DNA of 64,000 bases from Pontederia crassipes (GCA_030549335.1 CM060189.1:33875001-33939000), one strand, 5' to 3'; shown: positions 1 through 11,366, counted from the stretch's first letter. Program-made: numbers and translations. The notes: generated by a model not told the origin, from the letters alone.

Positions 1-2230
1 TGTTTGCAAACACCAATAGGCATCTGAAAGAGGGACATGAAATACACAGGAATTGCTGACAGCACTAAGCGGACTAAAATCAACCTACCACCACGCAATA
101 AAAGTCTTGAACTCCATCCTTCTAGTCGTCTCTCCACCCGCTCAATAACTGGAGTCCAATCTTTATATAGTAACTTTTTGTCCGAGAGTTGTAATCCGAG
201 GTTGGGTAGAGGAAGACTACAGATAGCTATTTGGAGCACCAGAGAACACCGACTTGCTTCTTTTGTATCCATGCCAAATGGTATGAATGATGACTTGGAA
301 TGATTAATGGAAAAGCCCGAAAAGTCGTCAAAAATGTCAATGAGTAAAGCAATCCTTCTTGCTGCCACCTCGGAGCCTTCTATAAAGAACAAGGTATATC
401 GTCTGCATATTGTAACAAAGGGACAAGTGTACCTTGGTTTGGGATTGGGCAAAAACCAGAGAGAATGCCCTCATTGTAAGCTAAGAGTGTGCATCTAGCC
501 AGAGCATCAGCAGCAAGAACAAACAACATAGGGGCCAGCGGACAACCCTGTCGAACTCCATGTTGGGGTTGTACCCACCCACTAGCAGGACCGCCATTAA
601 TAAGAGGAGAGAAAGAAATAGTGCATACACACCATTTCATCCAAGAGATCCAACTGTTTGGGAAGCCACATCGCTGAAGGGAGCTCCATATGAATGACCA
701 ATCTAAGGAATCATATGCCTTGGAGAAGTTGACTTTCCAAAGAAACCCATGTTTGCTTGTTCGTCTCCAGAAAGAAATAATTTCGGCTGCCATTGAAAAG
801 CTGTCCATTATAGAGCGACCTGAGATGAATGCTGATTGGACCGGATGTATACCCGTAGACGATTTGCAAGAACTTTGGCCACTATAAAATAGATGGCATT
901 TGAAAGTGCAATTGGTCTGAACTCCTCAACTCTTTCAGCCGATGTCTTCTTTGGAATGAGAAAGAGAAAGAATTTATTCAATCTCTCAAACCCATAGTTT
1001 CCAGCAGCAAACTCTTTGATCACAGCCATGACATCCTTGCCAATAACACTCCAAAATTCACGAAAGAAAAAAACAGGAAAGCCATCTAGGCCTGGCGCAC
1101 CCTCACCTTTTAAGTCTCGAAGTGCCCGAAGGGTTTCTTCCTCTGAGAACTCCTGCACAAGCTCAGATGCTTGAGTTTTAGATAGTTGTGGCATATCTCG
1201 GCCATTCCATAACCATTCTCTGGGTGACGACGTCTTGTGAAGTCCTTAAAGTGTTGAGCAATTGCTTCTCCAACTGGAATTCTTCCTATAATCTCCATGA
1301 CACCAACTAGTAGCCGGTGACTACTAGCGCACATATGAAAATAATGAGTATTTGCGTCATCTTCCCGAAGCCAGAGCTGACGAGATCTTTGGCGCCACTG
1401 AATTTCTGTCTTGCGGTCCTCCTCAGCTACAATCTCTTGGTGACTCTTCCTGTCAATCCTCTCTTGTGCTAAGAGTTCCCTATTGTCTTCTATTCGGTCA
1501 AATTGAGCTATGGCAGCCAAGGCATCAGCTCTTCTTCGCAAGCGTTCCTCCTTAATTTGCCTCTTGTACACTTGGAGAGAAGCTCGGAGACTTGATAATC
1601 TTTCAGCAAACGTGCGTGTCGCTGATGTGGACTCAAGGACGTTTTTCCATTTCTCATTGATCATCTCCCGAAAACCCTCTTCCATGAGCCATGCTTTCTC
1701 AAACTTGAAATAAGTCCCAAATGCTCTTCCCTCATTAGTTTGCCAGAGAAGAGGTGTGTAATCGGAGAATGGTCTTTCCAATGCTTTGACAAAGGCTAGA
1801 GGAAAGGCCTCAAGAAGTTCCACTGATCCCAAGATCTGTCAAGTTTGGACTTAGCCTGCGGTGATGCAGTACTCCTCCAAGTGTATTTGCAGTTTGGTAG
1901 GAAAATCAAAGAAACCCAGCTCATCAATAAAATCCCTGAAATCTTCCTCTCAGCCTCTTCGTTCGACAGGTCTGTCTTCACTTTCCAAGGTCACATTGAA
2001 ATCCCCTCCAATAAGCCAAGGATATTCTGAAAATGCCTCTCGTGTTTGTCGGAGCTCGGATCAAATTTTTAGTGTGTGGTGGAATGGAACATATGCGCAC
2101 TCATTGTCCCTATTTTCGCAGGAAAGGCAGTGTACAGGAAGATTTCAAATTTCCAAGAGGAGAAAATAGGTGAATGCCGACAGGTCGCAGACATCATTGA
2201 GCCATGGAGTTGATGACAAACCATAATCTA
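1..2230 (-). mobile_element. Degenerate LINE (non-LTR retrotransposon) ORF2, 3' end off window
   Basis: Broken minus-strand reading frames at 1981-1796, 1832-1110, 1194-808 and 808-380 together read as a plant L1-type ORF2. The first holds the end of the endonuclease region (SKLDR followed by SDYTPLLW). The middle holds a linker and the start of the reverse transcriptase (GAPGLDGFP, then PIALSN). The last holds RT motifs, including GVRQGCPLAPMLF and the catalytic YADD box near 393. Frame changes between the blocks show that it is dead. Downstream ORF2 (zinc knuckle, poly-A) would lie to the left of base 1. The element lies beyond exon 3 of the minus-strand cofactor B gene, so it either sits in a cofactor B intron or truncates that gene. 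The right boundary is approximate. Confidence 0.88.
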
Positions 2231-2439
2231 GACCTTCTGCAACACTGTGCTATTGGACGGTTGGTCTCAGTTCTGATCCCCTCTTTGGACATTCTCTATA
2301 CAATTAGCATGAACCAGAAAGGAACATTGCTGAACATTCGACTGGTTGCCGACAGAGATTGACAAGCTGACTAACACCTCTCAAACTCCCAAATGGTGGC
2401 AGATTTCCTGAAAGATGTAGATGAGGGAGGAAGGTAGCA

Positions 2440-2911
2440 AACCATGCTCACCTGTGAGGCATCTACTTACATGGTTCTATAGATAGAGATGTGCCAATGA
2501 GGTACCTACATCATGTGTTTTCTCAATGATCATGTTGAGGATATCAACCATCTATCTTTCAACAGTCCTTTTGTGCAAGATTGGAATGTTTATGGATTGA
2601 GAGAAGCTCATGATCAAAGTTCTGGAGATCCTTCTGAATGGGTGGACAGAACAGAAGCATTGAAGCAAAAGTCTTCAGACAGCAGCGAGCAAGGCCTTTT
2701 TCTGTCTTATAGTTTATTTGGCTCCAAAAGAATGGGTGCACATTTAGAGGAGAAAGGTTCTACATGGAAAATGTTGTCTCAAGTGCAGCTAATATGGTGA
2801 AAGAATTTGAAGGGGCCTGAACGTTAATACTGTACTCCTGTGATGTAACTTAACTACATCTTAACAAAATTGATGGTACACAACCAACCTTTACTCTCTC
2901 AAAAAAAAAAA
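2440..2911 (+). mobile_element. LINE 3' end fragment with zf-RVT remnant and poly-A tail
   Basis: The plus-strand frame at 2513-2800 begins with CFLNDHVEDINHLSFNSPF, which matches the zinc-binding region at the end of plant LINE ORF2 (C..C..E...HL.F.C.F) with the later cysteines lost. A short 3' UTR and a run of A at about 2900-2911 follow. It is opposite in orientation to the LINE on its left, so these are two separate insertions meeting tail to head. No target duplication was identified. It is not functional. Confidence 0.7.
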
Positions 2912-3234
2912 AGGAATTTGCAGATCTACCCACATAAATATGGATCGCTGCATAAGAATATGAACATCAAGTTATAAGTTTAACAACTTGTCAATAGACT
3001 GATAGAGCGTTAAGATAATAACTTAACCAATATAACCTATAAATGTCAGAACACGTTCTGCTGCTTTTCAGGAAATATTGAAATAAATGAGTCAGTCATT
3101 GTCTAAAACGTTCAGAAATGATTCATGGTGTCATTCAGATATATACATGTAATTCAAAAAGCTACATGCATGTTAGCAAATACTACATCACAATTCTTTT
3201 GCGGCAAGAAAACACAGATTTCAGTGCAACTCAC

Positions 3235-3795
3235 TGTCAAGCTTATTGTAAGCCTCCTCAGAGATGGTGTACTTCTCGACTAGTGAAGTGTCCTCCAACC
3301 ATCCACCGGAAGTCAGTGAAGAGGGATCGAGATCGACAACATGCAACCGGAACCTTCAATGTATCATCCAAGAATCTACTTAAGCCATAAAAAAGAAAAC
3401 AATTAAGCATCCACAGAGAAGAAGAATAAGATCGAGATCTGAACCCGTCTTGTGGCGAGAAGTAGCCGAGCGGACGGACGTCGTCGAGGAGATCGGCGAG
3501 CTTGGATCCGGCGTCGTCGTAGAGCTCGAGGCGCATGGAGCCAGCGGAGGTGCCGCACTTCTTCCACAACTTTTCCTTCACCGACTCCACCGTCGACTGA
3601 GCGATTAAGAGCAGAGGAGATCAAAGGCATAAGGTTTCGGCAAAAGGGGTCTCTGCATTTTAGGAAGAGGAGCCCAGGCGGAGTCCATACTTGAAGGGAG
3701 AAGCGGACGTCGGCGGAGAATGACTTGAGGTTGGAGTGGGTGACGCGGAGGAGCACCGAGTCGTCCGTCGGGAGCTGCTGCAGCAGGGACGCCAT
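3235..3795 (-). CDS. TFCB: Tubulin folding cofactor B, first three exons (partial)
   Basis: Cofactor B binds alpha-tubulin and, with cofactor E, takes part in tubulin heterodimer assembly and turnover in the cytosol. Exons on the minus strand are 3795-3691 (35 codons, MASLLQQLPTDDSVLLRVTH...), 3596-3445 and 3353-3235. They give about 125 residues of the N-terminal ubiquitin-like domain and linker. Family signatures are KEKLWKKCGTS, LELYDDAGSK, RPLGYFSP and DLDPSSLTSGGWLEDTSLVE. Splice sites: exon 1 ends CAA|GTATGG, exon 2 ends GACGG|GTTCAG (a weak donor), exon 3 ends GACA|GTGAGT. The C-terminal CAP-Gly domain is absent from 1-3234, which holds LINE remnants instead, so it is either left of the window or lost. 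The start ATG matches the family N-terminus. An hAT-like element sits 141 bp upstream. Confidence 0.9.
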
Positions 3796-3935
3796 CGTGG
3801 CCGGCGACGACGACGAGCGCTTCGACCCCTTGTTAAGCCGTGGTGCCTGCGAAACGAACTCGGCGTCGTCCTTTTGCTACTGTTTCGAAGGTTCGCCGTG
3901 AATTGGCAGGCAGACCCAGAGTCGATGCCGACTCG

Positions 3936-4483
3936 TAGGGGATAGCACGGGTCGGGACGACCGGTCGTCCCGACCAGCGCCGGCCCGGAAATCCGGGTTT
4001 TTTTTCCGCCCGGTTACCTACCGGGCCAAGATCGAATCTCACTATTTGAGACTCGGCCGGTACCGGATCCGGTACCGAGTTTGAGTTGTAAAAATTTGAT
4101 CCGATCCCGACTCGATATTATATAGTATAGTAATATATTAAATTATTTAAAAATATTATATTTACATCTATTTTAATTTAAAATTTATAGTTTATTATAT
4201 ATATTAAACATACAATATATTATATTATTATACATATGTATTTTAATTGATAATTATTATATTTATATAATAATAAATATTTTTTAATATTATTTTTTTA
4301 TTAATTATGGTCGAATCGGGACAACCGGGAATGTCCCGGTTTGTGACCCGGTTCGACCGGGTCATCCCGATCCCAGCCGGGACCGGGTCCGGGACTGGAA
4401 CCTGTTTTAAAAAACTCGGGCAAAATCGGGTCGGGACTGAGTCGGCCAAAACTCGATCCCGAACTCGGTTTTGCTCACCCCTA
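3936..4483. mobile_element. hAT-like non-autonomous element with 8-bp target duplication
   Basis: The element starts TAGGGGATAGCA and its other end, read on the minus strand, starts TAGGGGTGAGCA (10 of 12 identical). It is flanked by identical 8-bp direct repeats CCGACTCG at 3928-3935 and 4484-4491. An 8-bp duplication is typical of hAT transposons. The ends are rich in CCGG/GTCGGGAC motifs and the core (about 4090-4300) is almost pure AT. There is no transposase. It lies in the 5' flank of the minus-strand cofactor B gene. Open frames inside it (such as 4307-4543) come from the repeats and are not genes. Confidence 0.85.
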
Positions 4484-4689
4484 CCGACTCGAACGAAAGC
4501 CCAAAAGGTTCGAGACGGTGACCGATCGACCCAGCTCAATTGAATGTTTTTAATTTGTTTTCTAAAAATAATTATTTCGCTGCATTTATATTTGTTTTTC
4601 CGTTTTTTGTATTCCTATATTATTGTAAAAATATATATGTCTAGGTTTGAATGATCTTGCTGTATTGTTAAATCTGTTTACTATATTGT

Positions 4690-5290
4690 CATTCAATTAT
4701 TTAAAAAGATTATTAACGAGTACATTATCTTATTTAATATGCATAAGTAATTTATTTGATAATTTATATTATTTATTTATACGAAAATAAAGATTTATAA
4801 GTTAGTATAAAATTTTTACCAATATACCCATTATCAAAATAATTATGTTTAAATATATAAATTATTTTTAACTTTGTAAACATAAATTACAAATATACAC
4901 TCACACATAAAATTCAAATTTATAAAATAACTAATATATTTTTAAAATATGATAATAATATATTCATAATAATAACAACTAATATTTATTTGATTCATTT
5001 TATAATTATTTTATTTATTATTATAATTTATTCAATGTATTTTAAAATTTATTTAAATAAAATTGTAAATGACAAATGCAGAGTGAAATGAATGCAACCC
5101 AGATGATAACGTAGTTTGCCGCTTCTTCTATAGACAATCAACGTTGTCACTTCATAAACAATGTGAATTGTTTGAATAATGTAAATTATCTATAAAGTGA
5201 ACAGGACAGTGTGGCTAGCCCAAGTAATTTATCTGATAATATATAAAGATTACCTTTAGAGAAACGCCCCATAAACTCTCTAACAAACGA
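4690..5290. repeat. Dispersed AT-rich repeat, copy 1
   Basis: This stretch shares several blocks in the same order with 6745-7470. One is ACATTA.CTTATTTAATATG near 4711 and 6812. Another is a block around TTGTCACTT.AT.A.CAAT near 5143 and 7298. A third is AGCCCA...AATTTA...ATATA.AAAGATTAC near 5217 and 7377. The family was not identified. The order and spacing suggest two diverged copies of one non-autonomous DNA element. No coding capacity is seen. Confidence 0.5.
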
Positions 5291-5949
5291 GAGTCAAAAT
5301 TGGTATTTAAGTTCTAATGCTTCCTGACTTTATTTTTCCTTTTTTTTCTCTTACATTTTTTTCCTTTCTTTATCCATATCATTCCAGTAATTGTGCATCA
5401 TTGGCCGTCTTTGGAAAATTATTTCAACATAGATCCATCAAAGTCCAAAATTATTAGTATATAATTAATTTGGTGAACGAAATTGAGCTTTTGTCAACCC
5501 AACGCCCATAATAAGTTGATTATCTTCTAGTTCCTGATCTACTAAGTAACAACCTTTTTTTTTTCTTTTGATTAGGTTTCGGCAATCGAATCATGGCTCT
5601 TCCAAGTTCCACGTAGTTGAATTGACAGATTAGTTTCTCGTGTGTTTTGATGGAGTAGAAGATGAGGAAGATAGAAAAAATATATGCTATAGATTAATTT
5701 TAGTACGTGTTTTAATAAAATTAAATTTTATAAATGTAAAATATAATTGCATTAATTAATAAATCAAAAGTATAAATTAAATTTTTTAATAAAAATATTT
5801 AAAATATATTATTTGAATAACGAAATCAATTTTAATAATTATATTTAATGAAGTATAATTTTTAATGAAATAATAAGTAATACATAATAATATATTGATA
5901 TTTTATAAAAGTTAATGAGTACATAGAACACCTCCCTCTACACCTTCAT

Positions 5950-6285
5950 GTAGAACACTTATTTTCATTATTTAATTAATTTAATAATTATAATTCAGGA
6001 TTACATTAACCATATACTTCTTAGATGAAGTTATATATATATAACTTCATATATATAGATATATAGATAATTTGAAAATAAAAAAATTCATCTAAGACTA
6101 AATAAATTACAATCAATCAATCATATTTGTTAAAATAGCTTGATCATGATTATCGGATAATTCGATAATCTTGATATTAATCATATTTACTCTTTAACAC
6201 AGACTTCAAATTAATATATATATATATATATTAATCTAAAAAGTAAAATGGGTGCTCTACACATGTTCTACATATGCATTTTCCT
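5950..6285. repeat. Possible MITE with terminal inverted similarity
   Basis: The left part contains CTACACCTTCATGTAGAACAC. The right part, read in reverse, contains ATGTAGAACATGTGTAGAGC. The interior is AT-rich and holds a small palindrome around GAAGTTATATATATATAACTTC at about 6025-6050. A short MITE is likely, but no clear target duplication was seen. Confidence 0.35.
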
Positions 6286-6744
6286 CTATTTTATATTTAA
6301 TAAATAAATTATTTTATAAGAGAAAGGTGAGAAAGAGGGAATAAGGAAAGGAAAAAACATAATAAACAAATTTGAAAAAAGAGTTCATCACATCAATCAA
6401 AAAATAGAAATTTGAAAAAAGTTGTGTCTGGTTCCACTTCCAACAAACATTACATCTTACGTCGTTTAGTGGAATCGATTAGAATTAAGTGATGGTTCTG
6501 TCGGGCCTAAGCCTCCTAGCTTAAGCTCCCTTTTTTCACCTCTCAAATAAAAAAGTAGAACTCTTACTTGGATACTTAATACCACATATGATATATAAAT
6601 GTGTAAAGCTATTGTTAAGACCAAATGGAAAAGTTGTTGGAAGAGGGTTTAAGTTTTTAATCCTTTAATCCAATGATACAATCCTCAAATATTTATGATC
6701 ATGAAATGCCAAAAAATTCTTAGTTGTAAAATAAATTAAGGAAG

Positions 6745-7470
6745 TGTTTAGTGCATTACCTTTTCACATTACTTGACATAAATATTATCACTTATTAAAT
6801 TATCAGCAATATACATTACCTTATTTAATATGTACAAGTAATCAATTCAACAATTCAAATAATATTGTTTACTTACAACGAAAGGTTACTAGGTAATGTA
6901 TAGTTTTTTATTAAAATATTCTTTATCACTACTGTCGAGTTAAAGTTTATACAACCCGGCTAAAAACTCGAATAAAAATTCATAAAATTGACAAATTAAA
7001 TAAATATAATTATAAAAATTTTATATATTTTAAGTAGAAATGATGGTAATAAATATAATAATATTCAAAATAATAACTAATAATATTATACTCGTGTGAA
7101 TAATAATTTAAGTAAATTAATATTGTTAATTATGATAGTAACAATTGTAATAATATTTTTTTGTTATCGTCATTACATTATTTTTGTATATTATTTAATA
7201 TTTTATTTATATAATATTGCAAAGGACATAAATAAAAAGAAAATCAAATCAGATGGCCACTCAAGTTGCAATATGAATAGACATCTCCTTCAATGTGGAT
7301 TGTCACTTTTATAAGCAATTTGCATTGTTAGGCAATCTAGTTTACAAATGAAAATAAATAAATAATATAATATGGTGAGCCCAGATAATTTAATTTCATA
7401 TTACTAGTAATATAGAAAGATTACTTATAGGGAAATCGTTCCCTAACTTTCATATAGAGTTTGACTATAT
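6745..7470. repeat. Dispersed AT-rich repeat, copy 2
   Basis: This is the partner of the repeat at 4690-5290, in the same orientation and sharing collinear blocks. The open frame at 7096-7314 is an AT-rich chance ORF (mostly I, Y, N and F residues) and was not called as a gene. Confidence 0.5.
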
Positions 7471-7755
7471 TACATATTGTTTAGATTGAGATTTAATATA
7501 AAGTTGTCAAGCTACCTTTATCTCAATTAGAGATGGTCATGTATTTGTGGGAAAAAAATTATGAATAGAAAAAATGGGACGAATAAAAATAATGCACCAA
7601 ATAAATTTATCAATGGATGGATTTCATATTTTGAAAAAAAAGTATGAACTATTAAAGAAAAATATGCACTTTGCAAATTAAATATGAATTATTAAACAAA
7701 ACTGATGTTTAAAAATAAAAACATTAATGAATAAGTTGCATACTATACAAAATAA

Positions 7756-8966
7756 GACAAAAAGGAGTATGCAGCCCCATCAGGCTGTAAATTGCAACAA
7801 CCCCATCTTAGCCGTGGTCTCTCTCATCAACCCACATGATATCTTATTTCTCTCCATACATCTTGCCAGTGCTCGAGTTACCGCTGCTACTTCAGTTCCG
7901 GCATCTCTTTTCTACTTTCTATTTTTCGGTTCAGATGTCCTCTTCCTCCACCTCAAATGTGCGCCACTCATGTCCTTTGCAGTGTGCTGCCGAAATGCTC
8001 TGAAGAGCTTGACACTGTCATCGATTGCAGGCACGGGCACTGCTTTCATTCAGGGCGGCTATGAGCTCCTCATTGTGGTGCTCGGACGGTAGGCCTTTGA
8101 CTACATCAATGTCAGCCATGCCTCCAATGGCCACCTCACGACCTTCCAGGGAGGCGAAGCCGACCTTTTGTCCAAGCTCCAAGATCTCATCAATTGTCCC
8201 GGCTACGACGAGTGGCATGGCATCATATTTTGGCAGATCTCTCTCGCCCAATCCGACGAACTTCACCTTAGTTGAGGTGATGGACACTGCTGCTAAGACG
8301 ACGATGATCTCGGTATCCACGATTGATTCATTTATCCCTTTCTCTCATTCCCCAATCTCTCACACTCTACATATTTCCTTCTCTTCCCCAATCTCTCTCC
8401 TTTTATCTATCGTTTCTCTCTCATTCCCCAATTACTCCTTCTCATCTACCATTTCTCTCTTATTCCCCAATCGATAACTTTGGTTTCATCTTTCTAAACA
8501 TAAAAATCCACATTTCTCCTTCATTCCCTCTCTCTTGTTTCATCTTTTTTGAAGAAGAAATTATCTCTCATTCTCCAAGCTTCTCACTTTACATGTCAAG
8601 AGGATTCACGATGAGTCAACAAAACATTGATTTAAAAAAGTAATGGAATTGAAGGTGGTTCTCTCGCCGTCTGCCAAATTCGATCTTTCAACCTTCGGCA
8701 ACGAAGAATATAGTCAAGAGAGCCTAGAACCCATCGTTCTATGAGCCCTTGTCAGTGACTGCAGATGGCATCAAAGGACGTTTGGCGGGGAAGGAGCACC
8801 GTGAGAGAAGCGGAGAACGCCTTGTTAAAGAAATGAAGAGCCGGCTTGGGGAAGTTTTTTTTTATCTTTTATACTGAAGACATGAACCCTTGATTTAAAT
8901 CTGATGGTCCAAAATTATCTGTTGTAGATTACAACATAGAAGGGGCACTGTATACTCAGCGACCCC
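7756..8966. mobile_element. Mutator-like element, possible Pack-MULE
   Basis: Identical 9-bp direct repeats ACAAAATAA flank the segment at 7747-7755 and 8967-8975; 9 bp is the usual Mutator duplication length. The two ends share inverted similarity: GAGTATGCAG followed by CCCC on the left, GAGTATACAGTGCCCC on the right (reverse strand), each beginning 9 bases inside its boundary. The 1.2-kb interior has no transposase. It holds a minus-strand open frame of 100 codons, a CT-rich stretch at 8330-8580 with repeats of CTCATTCCCCAATCTCTC type, and a more balanced segment at 8650-8860. Higher GC inside than outside suggests captured gene sequence. Confidence 0.6.
8018..8320 (-). pseudogene. Unrecognised 100-codon ORF, probable captured gene fragment
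   Basis: This open frame begins MDTEIIVVLAAVSITSTKV and continues with KFVGLGERDLPKYDAMPLV and DEILELGQKVGFASLEGREV. Its composition is protein-like, without low complexity, and unlike the AT-rich surroundings. I do not recognise the family. It lies inside a segment with Mutator-type ends and target duplications, so it may be exonic sequence captured from another gene. No intron or promoter could be assigned. It may not be translated. Confidence 0.35.
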
Positions 8967-8975
8967 ACAAAATAA

Positions 8976-10157
8976 ATATGAATGTCTAAAGAAAGACAAT
9001 TGTACATGCATAATTGTAAAAGAGACTTTGAATAAAAGAATTATTTATTTTGACCACTTATATGCATCTTATGAAGTTTTGGAAGTTGATAATTTAACTA
9101 TTAATGTTTATAAGAATCACATAAGGATTTGTTTGAAAAATTCCTTTTGCTATTCTTCTGCTTTGCTATCATTTCATTCTCAACCAAACACATCCTAATG
9201 CTGACAAAAACCAAAATTATTTCTTGTCGGTAATGACCATTTTTATCAACCAAATTCGATCATTTTCGTGATTGATAAAGCGACATTTCGTGCATTCAAG
9301 GTAAGAATAATCCAAATGTTTCCTTTTTTCCATCTCATAACAACTAACATTGTTAGATCCGTAATGAACATCTAGGAAGAAAGTTATTCTCATTCTCTGT
9401 TATTAATTTGGTATCTCGATAAAGACAAACATTATCCACTCCTTTTTATCATTATGTCATGAATGTAAAGTTTTCTTTTGTAATCACGACAAAGATTGGG
9501 AGAGATTTATTCCTATTCTCACATCCACCACCTTAGGTCCACCTTAACAAGGTAAATGTTATGGATATCATCCGAATGTAGCATCATCCTCGTTCGAGAG
9601 AGATATACTGACATGTATATCCACTCCACCACCATCGGTCGGTCGGTCATATATAATGATCAGGTATGTCCATGACACTATTCATAATCATTATAATAAT
9701 AATGATTTCATGATGACTGAACTATCATCTCCTTAATAACTATAATAGTCATATATCTATCAAACAAACAATTGAACTATGAACTATGAACTTTTGGCAA
9801 TCGTTAAGTTGAGAATGTAAAATTTTTGTATGCTCCAAATGAATAACAAAACCTACTACCTTTTTGTACTATAATTTGCTTACTTCTAATGATATCCAAA
9901 AAGTCAATAGCAATTGACTAATTTAGTTTAGTTGTGTACATTGTTGCTTGTGCTTGTTTTACTACTAATTTCATATTTCCAATATGCTCCTATTAGCATT
10001 CAATTCGTCCTACCAAAAACATTATTCAATACATCTTTTTTTACACAACTTCTCCTTGTTCTAAAAGTTCATACATATTTGTTGATGTGCCTTGAATTAT
10101 GTATCCTGTACTCAAAATTATGAAAGAAAAAATGAAAAAAGAGGAAAAATGAGAATC
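8976..10157. other. AT-rich intergenic DNA, no gene seen
   Basis: I see no coding signature, RNA gene or clear transposon ends here. The 63-codon frame at 9932-10123 is hydrophobic low-complexity chance sequence. Short imperfect repeats (such as GAACTATGAACTATGAAC near 9776) are present. Confidence 0.6.
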
Positions 10158-10460
10158 TGTGACGGAAGCGGATGGCTTTGGCCGTTAGGTCCAAGCCCAT
10201 AGCCCGCATTCTCGTGGGGGGTGTGGGAGGCGAAGCCCCCCGCAGTATGGACCTTTATATATGAGGGTTAGGATTTTATATGATGCATATTCTCTTTTGA
10301 CTCATAAAATAAATTTATGGCGGCGACTTCCTTTGTCTGTGGATGTTTCTCTCTTGTTCACATTGATCAAAAGAGTTTTACCACGTTAAATTTTTGTGTT
10401 TATCTTCTCTTTCTTTCGTTGTTTTGATTATTCATCGATTCTCGTGTTCTATTCAGAACA
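10158..10460 (+). mobile_element. Copia-like solo LTR
   Basis: The segment starts TGTGACGGAAGC. It contains the block GGAGGCGAAGCCCCCC, a TATATAT box near 10254, GTCTGTGGATG, and the late block ACCACGTTAAATTTTTGTG followed by a CT-rich tail ending near TTCTATTCAGAACA. These features are common in plant Ty1/Copia LTRs. There is no internal retrotransposon sequence on either side, hence a solo LTR. The 3' end is uncertain by about 10 bases and no exact 5-bp target duplication was found. It ends about 255 bp before the start codon of the zinc-finger homeodomain gene and could affect that promoter. Confidence 0.6.
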
Positions 10461-10715
10461 CATATGCTAAAGGGCTTGCAATGCACCCCTTTTGCACCAC
10501 CCCCTGCTCACTTTTCAGACTTTTCCTCACTAGAAAACATCAGTTAGTTCGAGCATCTTTTTTCTGATTGAGCTCTCCACCATGTCTGCTAGTTACCAGT
10601 TTCTGTTCTCTTTTGTGTCTCCCTCATTATAAGTCATTCGCTAACCTTGTAACCCATCTCCACTAGCATCGCAGGCCGGAGAGGAGAGACTTCCATTGTC
10701 GGAGGGAGAGAGAGA

Positions 10716-11366
10716 ATGGCAGAAAATAATAGACGGGTGAAGAGGTACGGCAGGTGCATGAAGAACCACGCCCTGGCCACCGGAGGAAGAGCCCACGATG
10801 GTTGCCTCGAGTTCATGCTCGACGCCACCAACCACGACCCCGCCACGGTCCTGCACTGCGCAGCTTGTGGCTGCCATCGGAGCTTCCATCTCCCGGACGG
10901 CGACTTCTCGGTCGCCCTCTTCCATCAGATGCAACAAAGGCAACAAGAACTCGCCGCTGGGGGGCCTTTGCCATACCAGCAAGCGCTGCACAATTACCAG
11001 TTGATGTTCCATCAAGCTGAGGCGCCGGTGCCGTTGGTGGCCCAGACGGACGAAGGTGATCGCAGCGCGATGGGAGTTTTGGCGCAGCGGATGACGACGC
11101 AGGAAGAACGGAGGGAGCAGATGCAGACCTTCGCCGAGCGCTTGGGGTGGCGGGTCCGGAGGCAGGACGAGCACGCAGTTCGATTGTTCTGCTCCGAGAT
11201 GGGAGTGAGCAAGAGGGCTTTCGTGTCCTGGATGCGTAGAAACAAGAAGCCGAAGGGTGCCAGCTCGTCGGAGGCCTCCGCTCCTGCTCCGTCGCCTAAT
11301 GATAGCGGCGGCATGTTAAGGGCCTCGTCGTCAGAGGCCGCGGCTTCTTCTCCGTCGCATATGTAA
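10716..11366 (+). CDS. Zinc-finger homeodomain (ZF-HD) transcription factor
   Basis: This intact single-exon gene of 216 residues is a plant-specific nuclear DNA-binding protein. The ZF-HD dimerisation zinc finger is at about residues 10-60: RYGRCMKNHA, then GGRAHDGCLEFM, then LHCAACGCHRSFH, with all expected Cys and His ligands. A ZF-HD-type homeodomain is at about 122-180: RMTTQEERREQMQTFAERLGW, ending FVSWMRRNKK (recognition helix with the W..N pattern). The tail is rich in Ser, Ala and Pro. The gene is GC-rich and intronless, as is normal for the family. The ATG is preceded by purine-rich GGGAGAGAGAGA. A TATA-like ATTATAAG lies near 10626. A Copia-like solo LTR lies just upstream. The subfamily member was not assigned. 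Confidence 0.94.
   Translation: MAENNRRVKRYGRCMKNHALATGGRAHDGCLEFMLDATNHDPATVLHCAACGCHRSFHLPDGDFSVALFHQMQQRQQELAAGGPLPYQQALHNYQLMFHQAEAPVPLVAQTDEGDRSAMGVLAQRMTTQEERREQMQTFAERLGWRVRRQDEHAVRLFCSEMGVSKRAFVSWMRRNKKPKGASSSEASAPAPSPNDSGGMLRASSSEAAASSPSHM

Noticed and set aside
4307-4543. Gly/Thr/Arg-rich ORF upstream of cofactor B
   Set aside because: It runs through the CCGG-rich end of the hAT-like element.
10641-11314. Minus-strand and alternate-frame ORFs over the ZF-HD gene
   Set aside because: Shadows of the GC-rich coding frame at 10716-11366.
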